A DNA stretch of 64,000 nt from Butyrivibrio hungatei DSM 14810 (GTDB lineage: Bacteria > Bacillota > Clostridia > Lachnospirales > Lachnospiraceae), in contig NZ_FRDH01000010.1 in NCBI RefSeq assembly GCF_900143205.1, positions 1-64,000 of the forward strand, read 5' to 3'. Position numbers and translations under genes: made by a program. Below, one piece after another: positions 35,192-43,507 of the stretch. How positions within the stretch are numbered: position 1 is the stretch's first letter; every line of letters starts with the position of its first letter. The notes under the pieces were generated by a model. It did no database searches and was not told the origin of the DNA. It saw only the letters and a list, made by a program, of their open reading frames with translations.

Positions 35192-35509
35192 TTAATTATT
35201 TAGACGTACCTTGAAAGATACTAAAGTGTTAGATAAAAAGTCACCTTTAAATGACTGAACAGTTTTGGAAACAGCAAAGATAACTGCAGCGATAGCGGTA
35301 AAAAGAATTACGCCTGTACTGATCTGATTAACAAATGCTTCGCACTCAGCAATACACTGACAGATAGGGCACTCCTCACCAGTACAGTTATGATGATACT
35401 CGTTTGCAATATAAATGTGAGAAAAGAGCATGCCAATTAAAAGCATTGCACCAACAAAAGCTGCAATACCGCTGCGCATATAGTTTTGCTTCTTATCTGC
35501 GCTATGCAT
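35192..35509 (-). CDS. small membrane protein with Cys/His loop, zinc operon
   Basis: A 105-residue protein with two membrane helices (about 13-34 and 62-83) separated by an outer loop that carries NEYHHNCTGEECPICQC and a further cysteine: two histidines and five cysteines within about 20 residues. GGGAG is six bases before the ATG. It is the first gene upstream of znuA on the same strand, 69 bases away, and the loop suggests metal capture or sensing beside the transporter. No family name is known to me with certainty. Confidence 0.75.
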   Translation of the reverse strand: MHSADKKQNYMRSGIAAFVGAMLLIGMLFSHIYIANEYHHNCTGEECPICQCIAECEAFVNQISTGVILFTAIAAVIFAVSKTVQSFKGDFLSNTLVSFKVRLNN

Positions 35510-35539
35510 GTTTATCTCCCTTCTTCTATCTTTGTCTGA

Positions 35540-35568
35540 TTCTTATTTTACTATAACAGATGTGTCAA
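35540..35568 (-). promoter_or_regulatory. possible promoter of the zinc uptake operon
   Basis: Minus-strand TTGACA (35568-35563), 17-bp spacer, TAAGAA (35545-35540), just upstream of the small membrane-protein gene. The -35 is perfect, the -10 weak. A TATAAT at 35582-35587 on the plus strand may serve the divergent chromate-transporter genes. I saw no clear Zur-type palindrome. Confidence 0.4.
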
Positions 35569-35606
35569 GCCTTCTTCGTGATATAATACATACGCGAGGT
35601 AAACCT

Positions 35607-36152
35607 ATGAAAAAGATACTTGAGCTATTTTTGACTTTCATGAAAATAGGCGGATTCACATTTGGCGGTGGTTACGCCATGATTCCTCTTATTCAAAGGG
35701 AAGTCGTACAAAATAAAAAATGGATAAAAGAAGGAGACATCCTAGAAATCGTGGCTATCGCAGAATCAACGCCTGGCCCTATTGCCATAAATGCCGCTAC
35801 CTTTGTAGGCTACAAAGTTGCAGGTTTTGCTGGCGCTATTGCAGCAACAATTGGAGTTGTATTTCCTTCTTTTTTGATAATTCTTATCATCTCTTATGTG
35901 TTAAAAGAGTTTGAGAGCTTCAAAGGTGTTCAGTATGCATTTTACGGAATACGTGCTGGCGTCCTTGCTCTTATTATCAAAGCTCTTTTTAACATGTACA
36001 AGCAGTGCCCTAAAAATCTCTATGCTTACATCATTATGGGAACAGCCTTCATTTTGGCAGCTTTCCTCCATGTAAGCGTTTTGATCGTGATCATAGCCTG
36101 TGCTCTCTTTGGACTTATTACTTATCTTGCAGATGAAAGGAGGGCTAAATAA
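35607..36152 (+). CDS. chromate transporter, short-chain subunit A
   Basis: A 181-residue membrane protein of the CHR family with the N-terminal signature FMKIGGFTFGGGYAMIPLIQREVV and STPGPIAINAATFVGYKVAG. Short-chain CHR proteins come in pairs that together equal one long transporter. The start is ATG at 35607, where the sequence aligns with its partner; the longer frame upstream is not homologous. Its stop overlaps the partner start as TAATG. Confidence 0.88.
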   Translation: MKKILELFLTFMKIGGFTFGGGYAMIPLIQREVVQNKKWIKEGDILEIVAIAESTPGPIAINAATFVGYKVAGFAGAIAATIGVVFPSFLIILIISYVLKEFESFKGVQYAFYGIRAGVLALIIKALFNMYKQCPKNLYAYIIMGTAFILAAFLHVSVLIVIIACALFGLITYLADERRAK

Positions 36153-36712
36153 TGGATCTTTTAATCCTGTTTTGGACCTTCTTTAAGATTGGTGCTTTTA
36201 CCTTTGGAGGTGGATACGCCATGCTTCCTCTTATTCAGGAAGAAGTCATTAAGAATAACTGGCTTGATGCCAAGGCGCTTATTGATTTCATTGCTGTAAG
36301 TGAGAGTACTCCTGGTCCTTTTGCAGTAAACATCTCAACCTACGTTGGAAGGGAAGTTGCTGGAATTCCTGGTTCTATCTGCGCAACCTTGGGCGTTACT
36401 CTTCCATCATTTATCATCATTTTGATAGTAGCGAAGTGCTTTGAAAAATTTAAATCAAGTAAGATCGTAAAGGGATGTATGAGCGGCCTTAAGCCTGCTG
36501 TAGTGGGACTTATTGGAACTGCAGTTATCTCTGTTTCCAAGACAGTTTTTATCCCTGATGGATTTAGTCTTGCTATCTTTTCTGATATAGGCTTTTATGT
36601 ATCAGCAGTGATCTTCATCATATGCCTTATCCTTGCATTAAAAAAGCTACACCCAATCCTGATAATATGCTTATCAGCTGTACTGGGTATAGCTTGTGGA
36701 TACTTATTGTGA
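36152..36712 (+). CDS. chromate transporter, short-chain subunit B
   Basis: A 186-residue partner with the same signature, FFKIGAFTFGGGYAMLPLIQEEV and SESTPGPFAVNISTYVGREVAG, and five to six helices. AGGAGG stands just upstream. The pair likely forms a heteromeric anion exporter; chromate itself may not be the natural substrate in an anaerobe. Ends eight bases before a terminator. Confidence 0.88.
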   Translation: MDLLILFWTFFKIGAFTFGGGYAMLPLIQEEVIKNNWLDAKALIDFIAVSESTPGPFAVNISTYVGREVAGIPGSICATLGVTLPSFIIILIVAKCFEKFKSSKIVKGCMSGLKPAVVGLIGTAVISVSKTVFIPDGFSLAIFSDIGFYVSAVIFIICLILALKKLHPILIICLSAVLGIACGYLL

Positions 36713-36719
36713 TCATAGG

Positions 36720-36748
36720 GATGTCAGCTTTACGCTGGCATCTTTTTT
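36720..36748 (+). terminator. terminator after chromate transporter genes
   Basis: GATGTCAGC pairs with GCTGGCATC (one G-T pair) around a five-base loop, followed by six T. It overlaps the last bases of the convergent ybaK gene. Confidence 0.85.
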
Positions 36749-37226
36749 AATCTGTGCACACATCTGCGTAAGATACTCTTACTACCTTCTCAAGGTCTTT
36801 TACTGCAACTTCTACCTGATAGCCAACCTTACCTGCAGAGAAAAAGATCTCTTCAAAATTCTTTGCAGTTTCATGAATAGTAGTTGGGAATGACTTCTTC
36901 ATTCCAATTGGAGAACATCCTCCATGCACATATCCTGTAAGCGGCAAAAGTTCTTTTTGTGGGATCATCGAAATTGACTTCTCAGATACAGCTTTTGCTG
37001 CTTTTTTAAGATCAAGCTCTCTCTTAACAGGGATCACAAACACATAATACTGATTGGACTTGCCTTGTGTCACTAAGGTCTTAAAGACCTTGTCTGCATC
37101 CTCTCCAAGAACTGCCGCTATCTCTTCACCAGACATTGTAGCATCTGGTTCATACATGTGGCTCTTGTAGTTTATCTTCTTGCCGTCAAGAACTCTCATT
37201 ACATTTGTCTTATCATCTTTTGCCAT
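36747..37226 (-). CDS. ybaK: Cys-tRNA(Pro)/Cys-tRNA(Cys) deacylase YbaK
   Basis: A 159-residue trans-editing deacylase. Family marks are INYKSHMYEPDATMSGEEIAA, the lysine of VFKTLVTQG, YYVFVIPVKRELDLKKAAKA, GYVHGGCSPIGMKKSFPT and the ending LEKVVRVSYADVC. It removes wrongly attached amino acids from tRNA-Pro. Same strand as the radical SAM gene, 27 bases downstream of it. Confidence 0.92.
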   Translation of the reverse strand: MAKDDKTNVMRVLDGKKINYKSHMYEPDATMSGEEIAAVLGEDADKVFKTLVTQGKSNQYYVFVIPVKRELDLKKAAKAVSEKSISMIPQKELLPLTGYVHGGCSPIGMKKSFPTTIHETAKNFEEIFFSAGKVGYQVEVAVKDLEKVVRVSYADVCTD

Positions 37227-37253
37227 TGTTACTGCCTTTCTACTTCTAAAAAA

Positions 37254-38132
37254 TTATATATCAAACAGACTCATCTGCTGGTACTTTTCTGGAAATTCGC
37301 TCATATACTTAAAGCAATCATCGGGCTTTGACATCATGCCGTGTTCATTACAGAAACCATGAAATAGTGCCATCAGTTCTTTTGCTCTAGGACTTGGAAG
37401 CTCATAGGAATTGCCATACTCATTTATATATTTGTGCTTAAGGCCTGGGAAATGCTTATCAAGAGCTTCATAGTAATACTCTCTGTCACCTTCCCTAAGG
37501 GTTAATCCCATGCCAAAATCTATGATTCCCTTAACTCCAACTCTGGCGCACTCTTCAAGTATAGACCTAATACTCTCTTCTGTGTCATTTATGAATGGCA
37601 AGATTGGACACAGCCACACAATAGTTGGAATGCCTCTCTCCTGCATCTTGGCAAGAACTTCTATACGCCTCTTGGTATTGCAGACATTGGGTTCTATTAT
37701 CTTACAAAGCTCATCATCATAGGTCGTAAGAGTCATCTGCACTACGCATTTAGTGGCTTTATTGATATCATCCAAAAGATCTATATCACGAAGAATTCTG
37801 TCTGACTTGGTCTGAATCGCAAGGCCAAAGCCGTATTGATAAATTATCTCAAGACATCTTCTAGTAAGCCCTAGCTGCTCCTCACAGTGCATATACGGAT
37901 CAGACATAGCGCCAGTTCCTATCATACACTTTTTTCTCTTGGACTTAAGAGCCCTTTCAAGGAGCTCTGGTGCATTCTGCTTAACCTCAATATCTTCGAA
38001 CTCATGAGTAAACTGGTAGCATTTACTTCTGCTGTCACAATAAATACAGCCATGAGTACATCCTCTGTAGATGTTCATGCCTACTTGCCCATTGTTTCCA
38101 GTTAAAATACCTTTTGCGTCAACAAAATGCAT
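37254..38132 (-). CDS. SPL family radical SAM protein
   Basis: A 292-residue radical SAM enzyme with the cluster motif CTHGCIYC (cysteines 25, 29, 32; CxxxCxxC), followed by MIGTGAMSDPYMHCEEQLGLTR and AIQTKSDRILRDIDLL, which mark the spore-photoproduct-lyase-like (Rv2578c) group. True DNA photolesion repair is not shown for this branch. The last residues QQMSLFDI contain QMSLF, close to the sliding-clamp-binding consensus QLxLF, hinting at a link with replication or repair. Confidence 0.85.
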   Translation of the reverse strand: MHFVDAKGILTGNNGQVGMNIYRGCTHGCIYCDSRSKCYQFTHEFEDIEVKQNAPELLERALKSKRKKCMIGTGAMSDPYMHCEEQLGLTRRCLEIIYQYGFGLAIQTKSDRILRDIDLLDDINKATKCVVQMTLTTYDDELCKIIEPNVCNTKRRIEVLAKMQERGIPTIVWLCPILPFINDTEESIRSILEECARVGVKGIIDFGMGLTLREGDREYYYEALDKHFPGLKHKYINEYGNSYELPSPRAKELMALFHGFCNEHGMMSKPDDCFKYMSEFPEKYQQMSLFDI

Positions 38133-38263
38133 TCTGCACCCTCATAAGTATAATCCGTCTTTCTTGCCCATAATTATAACAATAATTTCTTCATCTGTTC
38201 TAGGCTCTTTTTAAGTGGTATTGTAATATACAAATGTGATGAACAAATGAAGGTGATACCAAT

Positions 38264-39223
38264 ATGGAAAACTTAGTCTTTAGCTTAAACGCCACACTGC
38301 CTATATTTTCCCTTATGATCTTGGGATATATATTTAATAAAATTGGACTTATAGATGACAAAGCAGCATCTTGGATGAACAAATTTGTTTTTAAAGTAGC
38401 TCTTCCTGTCTTGTTATTTGAAGATCTTGCTACTCAAGATTTTGCAGGAACTTGGGACGGTAAATTTGTCCTTTTCTGCTTTGTTGTTACTATAATTAGC
38501 ATTGCAGGAATATATCTTTTATCTCGCGTACTCATCAAGGATACTGGTAAAAGAGGTGAATTCGTGCAGGGAGCATATAGAAGTAGCGCCGCCCTTCTTG
38601 GAATTGCCTTTATACACAACATTTATGGCGAAGCTAGCTCCGGCATGGCTCCACTCATGATACTTGGTAGTGTTCCTCTTTATAATATTTTTGCTATAAC
38701 AATTCTTATGTTTACTGCTGAAGATAACGGAAATGAAAAAGACTCAAAGAAAATATTTAAGAAAACTGCTAAAGGAATTCTCACAAATCCTATAATTCTA
38801 GGTATTGTTGTAGGTCTTTTGTGGTCACTTATTCAAATTCCTATGCCTAAGATAGGTGAATCAATTATAAATAATCTAGCAAAGCTCGCTACTCCTCTAG
38901 GACTTATGTCTATGGGAGCAACTTTTGATTTTAAAAAGGCAGCAAAGGATGTAAAACCAGCTCTTGCTGCTACATTTATCAAGTTGTTCTTACTAGTTGC
39001 TATCTTTATTCCGGTTGCTGTAAGCTTCGGATTTAGAGGTGAACAGATTGTAGCACTTCTTGTAATGCTTGGCTCTGCCACAACTGTAAGCTGTTTTATA
39101 ATGGCTAAGAGCATGGGCCATGAAGGAACACTTAGTAGTAGCATCATCATGATGACAACCTTTGGGTGTTCCTTCTCTCTGGCCTTTTGGCTCTTTATGT
39201 TAAAAACATTTGGGATAATTTAA
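38264..39223 (+). CDS. AEC family transporter
   Basis: A 319-residue protein with about ten hydrophobic helices in two halves, of the auxin-efflux-carrier family. Features are NATLPIFSLMILGYIFNKIGLID, FVFKVALPVLLFEDLA, GAYRSSAALLGIAF, PLGLMSMGATFDF and the terminal MTTFGCSFSLAFWL. Bacterial members move organic acids such as malate; the substrate here is unknown. Its 3' end overlaps the convergent AraC gene by four bases. GAAGGTGAT precedes the ATG. Confidence 0.9.
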   Translation: MENLVFSLNATLPIFSLMILGYIFNKIGLIDDKAASWMNKFVFKVALPVLLFEDLATQDFAGTWDGKFVLFCFVVTIISIAGIYLLSRVLIKDTGKRGEFVQGAYRSSAALLGIAFIHNIYGEASSGMAPLMILGSVPLYNIFAITILMFTAEDNGNEKDSKKIFKKTAKGILTNPIILGIVVGLLWSLIQIPMPKIGESIINNLAKLATPLGLMSMGATFDFKKAAKDVKPALAATFIKLFLLVAIFIPVAVSFGFRGEQIVALLVMLGSATTVSCFIMAKSMGHEGTLSSSIIMMTTFGCSFSLAFWLFMLKTFGII

Positions 39224-40059
39224 TTCTTCTTTTTTACGGGAATGCAGATCTCACTGACATAATCCTGTGATGTTGGATCACCTGGAAGATAATTTTCCAG
39301 ATCCACGTCAGGAATAAGCTCATACTCTGCAACAGGAAGCCACTCTTTATAGATTCTCTCCCACATTGTCTGAATTGCATCTGGAGATGGTCCAACGCAT
39401 TTAAAGATTGCCCAGTCATACTCAGGAACGTGGATTATTTCAAATCCTTCTGGCACACCCTTTACATCTGATGCCTTACAGCCAATTCCATATTTAAAAA
39501 CATTTCCATTAGTCTTGTTCTGAGTGCAAACTCCAAGATAACTTGGCACCTTGCTATATTCTTTGTTTGCAAAGTACTCATTCCAAAAAGCTGGAATCTC
39601 CTTCTCACTTGTCTCAGCATTAAAATCCTTTGCGTGCACAAGCAGATCCATTGACTCCCATTTTTCAATTTTGTATTCCATGATACTACCTCCTTCAATT
39701 GTTATCCGGACGGTATACCTGCTCATGAACTGAATAGGCTCTCCCTTTTTGGCCTGCGCAGGTGAAACACCATGAAACCTTGTGAAAGCCTTAGTAAAGC
39801 TTTCTGGTGAATCGTAACCATATTTAAGTGCAATATCAATAACCTTCTCACTTCCTTTTGCCAGTTCAGATCCCGCCTGAGATAATCTTCTTTTTCTCAG
39901 ATACTCCGCTGGAGTCATTCCTGTCAGTATAGTGAACGCTCTCTGGAAATGAAATGCAGACAGATTAACACTCTTTGCTATATCCGCAAGTGTAACTTCA
40001 TTAGTCAGGTTCTGCTCCATATATTCTATTGCATCATTGATCGTCCTTACCCAATCCAT
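39220..40059 (-). CDS. AraC family regulator with GyrI-like effector domain
   Basis: A 279-residue regulator. Two helix-turn-helix motifs occupy about 1-105 (LTNEVTLADIAKSVNLSAFHFQRAF and VIDIALKYGYDSPESFTKAFTRFHGVSP, read as parts). From about 120 a GyrI-like/effector-binding domain follows (EYDWAIFKCVGPSPDAIQTMWERIYKEWLP), as in Rob/SoxS-like multidrug-binding regulators. The ATG at 40059 follows GGAGGG; the upstream in-frame start lacks this. Targets cannot be named. Confidence 0.9.
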   Translation of the reverse strand: MDWVRTINDAIEYMEQNLTNEVTLADIAKSVNLSAFHFQRAFTILTGMTPAEYLRKRRLSQAGSELAKGSEKVIDIALKYGYDSPESFTKAFTRFHGVSPAQAKKGEPIQFMSRYTVRITIEGGSIMEYKIEKWESMDLLVHAKDFNAETSEKEIPAFWNEYFANKEYSKVPSYLGVCTQNKTNGNVFKYGIGCKASDVKGVPEGFEIIHVPEYDWAIFKCVGPSPDAIQTMWERIYKEWLPVAEYELIPDVDLENYLPGDPTSQDYVSEICIPVKKKN

Positions 40060-40123
40060 CGGTATCCCTCCTTTCACTATTGATTCTAAGGTTATATCTA
40101 AATACAATCCTGTCTTTTATTGC

Positions 40124-41071
40124 TTAATTCTGTCGGATAGTTTTCAAACCATTCTTTCTGATATTATCTAGTTCCTCTGCCTTCATACAGCCACTCTGAT
40201 ATAGTCTTAAATATTCCTTGGATACATCTGAATCAAAGATCAACACATCGTCTGAATTGATAGTCACATCTACGCCTTCATGATATAGCTCAACAATAGG
40301 ATGTGTCTTTAAATCAGCCACTCTTCCCAAAAGGTAATTACTAGATGGCGTGATATTCAGCCTGATATGATTATCTACAAGAAAACGTATAACTGAAGGA
40401 TCACTCACAGCTGCAATTCCATGCTGCACCTCTTCAAGCTCAAGTTCCTCCACAGCTCGTCTAACATCTTCTGCTGTTCCCCACTCACCAACATGTGCTT
40501 TAAGTCTTAAACCTTCCGCCTTGGCTCTGCGATAAATTGATTTGAAGTTTTCTATTGGCTGCGCCAATTCATCTCCATATAGATCAATTGAATAAAAAGC
40601 TTTACATCCCCAGAAATGAGATAAGCAATCCTCTAAATATGCTATATCACAGTGCCTAGAAATTCCTATCTGAAGTCTCAGTTCAATATCTGGAGCAATT
40701 TCTTTACGCGCAGTTTCAAACGCTTCCACAAGCTCATCTATGTCTCCATGGAAAAACTCTCCAAGTCCCCATACATCTTCGCCAATTTCAAGGATGCTTA
40801 CTCCATCCTCTTTTGCCTGCTCAAACGTTGCTCTTATGAGCATCTTACGTCCTTCAGTTGAATTAAAATAATCCCCTATATTCTCCGCATTCCAGGCATG
40901 CATCTCATCCATTGAATTAAGTGGATTAGTTATTGGCTGTATATCTCTTCCAGTCTTTTCTAACAAGAACCTTCTACTTCCACCTAGTACAAAGTGATTG
41001 TGAAGATCGGCTTTAGGGCATTCCCTGATAGCCTCGAGATTTCCTTGTTTTAATGCCTCTACAAAATCCAT
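40124..41071 (-). CDS. adenosine deaminase family protein
   Basis: A 315-residue TIM-barrel amidohydrolase. Metal and catalytic landmarks: PKADLHNHF near residue 20 (HxH), KAHVGEWG (normally HAGE, with the catalytic Glu present), VQHGIAA, and TINSDDVLIF (normally SxDDP, with Asp-Asp retained). The pattern is complete enough for activity but differs from canonical adenosine deaminase, so the substrate may be a related nucleoside or base. AGGAGACAG lies just before the ATG, and the gene is preceded by a structured leader ending in a terminator. Confidence 0.82.
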   Translation of the reverse strand: MDFVEALKQGNLEAIRECPKADLHNHFVLGGSRRFLLEKTGRDIQPITNPLNSMDEMHAWNAENIGDYFNSTEGRKMLIRATFEQAKEDGVSILEIGEDVWGLGEFFHGDIDELVEAFETARKEIAPDIELRLQIGISRHCDIAYLEDCLSHFWGCKAFYSIDLYGDELAQPIENFKSIYRRAKAEGLRLKAHVGEWGTAEDVRRAVEELELEEVQHGIAAVSDPSVIRFLVDNHIRLNITPSSNYLLGRVADLKTHPIVELYHEGVDVTINSDDVLIFDSDVSKEYLRLYQSGCMKAEELDNIRKNGLKTIRQN

Positions 41072-41223
41072 TCTGTCTCCTATTCTAAAAAACGGTAGTG
41101 AATTAAATTATTCACTACCGTTATATTTTACTCCAGCTTGCTAACTAAACCTGTGTCTTAAACATTTTTGTTAGGGTTTTCTGTTACGATTTGACTTCAT
41201 TTGGTTTCAGCTGTCCATATCAC
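41072..41223 (-). promoter_or_regulatory. structured leader of the deaminase gene, possible riboswitch or attenuator
   Basis: From the likely start site near 41223 the minus-strand leader is about 150 bases. Two pairing tracts close a domain: CAGCT (41214-41210) with AGCTG (41140-41136), and AAACC (41209-41205) with GGTTT (41153-41149). The domain is followed by a strong terminator at 41124-41088 and then at once by the ribosome binding site. This layout is that of a transcription-attenuating leader. I could not match it to the purine riboswitch or another known class. Confidence 0.5.
41088..41124 (-). terminator. intrinsic terminator in the deaminase leader
   Basis: Minus-strand AACGGTAGTGAAT pairs with ATTCACTACCGTT around a short AT loop, then TTTTTT. 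It ends about 17 bases before the ATG, leaving no room for a promoter in between, so expression of the deaminase gene must pass through it. Confidence 0.9.
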
Positions 41224-41229
41224 GTGGAC

Positions 41230-41258
41230 TGTATCAGCTAATGTTATCAACACCAATC
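41230..41258 (-). promoter_or_regulatory. possible promoter of the deaminase leader
   Basis: Minus-strand TTGGTG (41258-41253), 17-bp spacer, TACAGT (41235-41230). Each box matches three to four of six consensus bases. It overlaps the stop codon of the P-loop kinase gene. Confidence 0.4.
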
Positions 41259-41902
41259 TAAACTAATCCTAGATGCTTCTCAACCAAAGAAACTGTTTCT
41301 TCTACGCTTCTTTTGGTGTCTCGCTCAATCCAGAAATAGTTTCCTGCCTTTATTTGCGCATATTTTTCTGCATTAAGCGAATATAGAGTTTCATTACAAG
41401 TTCTTTTCGCACTTTCAAAATCAGTCGCACTGTGTATATAATCACTGAACCCCTGATGATCCGGTCTATTGCAGTAATCGTCAACCAAATCGGTAGGTTC
41501 TTTGATCATAAAAACTACTCTTGATGGATCTGACAATAAATCAGCCTGTTCTACTGTCAAATGGCAATCGCAAATGACCTTTGTATTTTTAGAAAGTCTG
41601 ATCAAATCTAACACCACAAAATCAAGTTGTTCGCGAGTATTAGAGACCAGCCAATTCCGATACTCTTCAACAGACCTTCCAAAAAATTCGTCAGCATCTG
41701 TAAAAGCCATATTCATAGCAGGCTGATGCTCAGCATTTGACAGCAACTGATGACTTGGGAACATCTCATCAATGTCATAAACTTGAATACCATATTTTTT
41801 TCCTAATGCTCTTGATACGGTAGTTTTTCCTCCGCATGGTGTTCCGGTGATAAAATATACGTTTTTTAAATACTCTTTAATTACATTATCTTGAAATATC
41901 AT
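41258..41902 (-). CDS. P-loop kinase-like protein
   Basis: A 214-residue nucleotide-binding protein with Walker A GTPCGGKTT near the N-terminus and YDIDEMFPSH after it, then DLIRLSKNTKVICDCHL and VVFMIKEPTDLVDDYCNRPD. The size and order of motifs resemble shikimate-kinase-like or small-molecule kinases. The substrate is unknown. AAGGAG stands before the ATG. It opens the accessory region that runs to 47.9 kb. Upstream, 41919-41963 holds a hairpin (TTATTAGT with ACTAATAA), and 41964-42081 shows no gene. Confidence 0.7.
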   Translation of the reverse strand: MIFQDNVIKEYLKNVYFITGTPCGGKTTVSRALGKKYGIQVYDIDEMFPSHQLLSNAEHQPAMNMAFTDADEFFGRSVEEYRNWLVSNTREQLDFVVLDLIRLSKNTKVICDCHLTVEQADLLSDPSRVVFMIKEPTDLVDDYCNRPDHQGFSDYIHSATDFESAKRTCNETLYSLNAEKYAQIKAGNYFWIERDTKRSVEETVSLVEKHLGLV

Positions 41903-42081
41903 AATGCTTCTCCTTTATTTATTAGTATGCTTTTTATGTACTTTATAAGCATGAAACTAATAATAAAGTCTCATGCTATCAGATATTTCTTAATCTCAAA
42001 AATGCCACCATAGTAGTATTCTCCCTTCATTATCATTAAATAATATGTCTATTGTAGATAATCACTATCTAAATATAGATA

Positions 42082-42315
42082 TCACGTTTCTCTTAAGCTC
42101 GCAATCTGATTCACCATATATTTGGCATAATCCCCTGCAAGATTCGTATCATAAGATATATTTCTATCCTCTGCATATTCTATCAAGGCATCTTGTATCA
42201 GACTATGATATCTTTCATGAGCATGGTTCAGTGCCCATGCTGTCGGCGTAAGTAATATCCTCTATCAGTCCCATTCCGTCAAGCATTTCATACTTCAGTG
42301 TTTCAAGAAAACCAA
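42082..42315 (-). pseudogene. frameshifted gene remnant
   Basis: On the minus strand a coding-like stretch begins right after the Nudix stop: EKIIGFLETLKYEMLDGM, then GLIEDITYADS, after which the frame breaks near 42236 and continues one frame over as AWALNHAHERYHSLIQDA, LIEYAEDRNISYDTNLAG and DYAKYMVNQIASLRET, ending at TGA 42084-42082. No start codon or ribosome binding site is left. It looks like the C-terminal part of a helical protein that I cannot name. The reading depends on joining two frames, so it is inferred. Confidence 0.55.
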
Positions 42316-42798
42316 TTATTTTCTCTCATCCTTTACAAAATGCTTTATTCCGTCTACTGTGTGTAACAGTTCTTCTCTGAAGAACTCCGGATAATACTTA
42401 ATCGGATCATTCACATCTATCCATCGCAAAAATTCCTCATGATCATCTTCAGTCATGCTCATGCAAACAGGCTCAAAATCATCTGGCACCTTCATATAGT
42501 AAAAATATGAAACCTCATAAACTAGTTTACCAAGATTTGATTCGGCATCACCATAAAAATAATTCTCATGAATAAAGCCTAACCGAGCAACCTCCAGCTT
42601 AACACCGGTTTCCTCAAAAACTTCTCGTACTACCGCTTCTTCGGAAGTTTCTCCAAACTTGATGCGTCCACCGACGGAATACAGATACTCAGTCCGATTG
42701 TTACCTACCATCAATATTTTTCCGTTCTTCATAATAATTGCTCCAACGCGAAGATTGATCAAACCCTCTTCGCAAGGAACTGTCATATCTCTATCCAT
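42316..42798 (-). CDS. NUDIX hydrolase
   Basis: A 160-residue Nudix enzyme with a perfect box, GRIKFGETSEEAVVREVFEETGV in residues about 46-68, following the family pattern GX5EX7REUXEEXGU. The N-terminus carries VGAIIMKNGKILMVGNN. Substrate unknown; this short form often acts on nucleotide sugars or modified nucleotides. It lies between an HD-domain gene upstream and a gene remnant downstream on the same strand. Confidence 0.85.
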   Translation of the reverse strand: MDRDMTVPCEEGLINLRVGAIIMKNGKILMVGNNRTEYLYSVGGRIKFGETSEEAVVREVFEETGVKLEVARLGFIHENYFYGDAESNLGKLVYEVSYFYYMKVPDDFEPVCMSMTEDDHEEFLRWIDVNDPIKYYPEFFREELLHTVDGIKHFVKDERK

Positions 42799-42837
42799 AA
42801 TGTGCCTATCGCTTGTCCTTTATCTATATAATGATTT

Positions 42838-43497
42838 TCAAAATATAATTCTTTTACTGTTTTCTATCTGGCTGACAAGTTTTTCGAAGAACTGTATGTA
42901 GAAAGACAGGCGGGATCTCCAAAGTTCCTCTGCTGCTTTCGTTCCCAAAGGCATATCTATGATCTCATGAAGCTTTTCAAGACGCTTTTGGGCGTAATCT
43001 CGTTTTTGTTCGTATTCCATTCCAAGAAAGCCGTCATGACTGAGAATCTCGTGAATGCGGTAAACATCAAAGCGATCGATATTGTCAGCATCACCCACAG
43101 AAAGCGCAAAAGGCGTTCTTTCTCCTTCAAAATCTGCTTTGTCATCTACATGAATAGCTATTCCATAGCAGATATCATTTATTCGATCTTCTGACAGGCC
43201 CAGCCCCGTGAGAAATGGGCGAGCCAGTTGCGCTGCCCGTCTTCCATGTTCGATCCAGCCGTTCTCTCCGAAATCCTCACAATACGAAATGTCGTGAAGC
43301 AAGCAGGCTATTAACATCTCCGTTTCATCAAATCCTTCTTTTCTCGCAATCTCAAGACCTATATTGGCCACCCTGTAGGTATGATCTAACCGATAATTTT
43401 TGCCCGCTAAATGCTCCTCAGCGTTCAGATATAAAGAATCCTCAAAAGTCTTTTTCAAAAAAACTTCAGTTTGCTCTATTAGCTTATGTTTTAACAT
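42838..43497 (-). CDS. HD domain phosphohydrolase
   Basis: A 219-residue HD-domain protein. The metal ligands are His of RLDHTYRVANIG, the HD pair in LIACLLHDISYCED, and Asp in SVGDADNIDRFD. Likely a phosphohydrolase or nucleotidase of unknown substrate. GAGGGACGG stands eight bases before the ATG. It begins 11 bases after the stop of a truncated Nudix fragment. Confidence 0.8.
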   Translation of the reverse strand: MLKHKLIEQTEVFLKKTFEDSLYLNAEEHLAGKNYRLDHTYRVANIGLEIARKEGFDETEMLIACLLHDISYCEDFGENGWIEHGRRAAQLARPFLTGLGLSEDRINDICYGIAIHVDDKADFEGERTPFALSVGDADNIDRFDVYRIHEILSHDGFLGMEYEQKRDYAQKRLEKLHEIIDMPLGTKAAEELWRSRLSFYIQFFEKLVSQIENSKRIIF

Positions 43498-43507
43498 ATA
43501 CCGTCCC

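Noticed and set aside
41072-41223. Purine riboswitch before the deaminase gene
   Set aside because: The conserved joining regions and loop sequences of the purine aptamer are not present on the minus strand.
42045-42251. Plus-strand 68-codon frame
   Set aside because: The opposite strand contains the better-supported gene remnant; no ribosome binding site precedes this frame.
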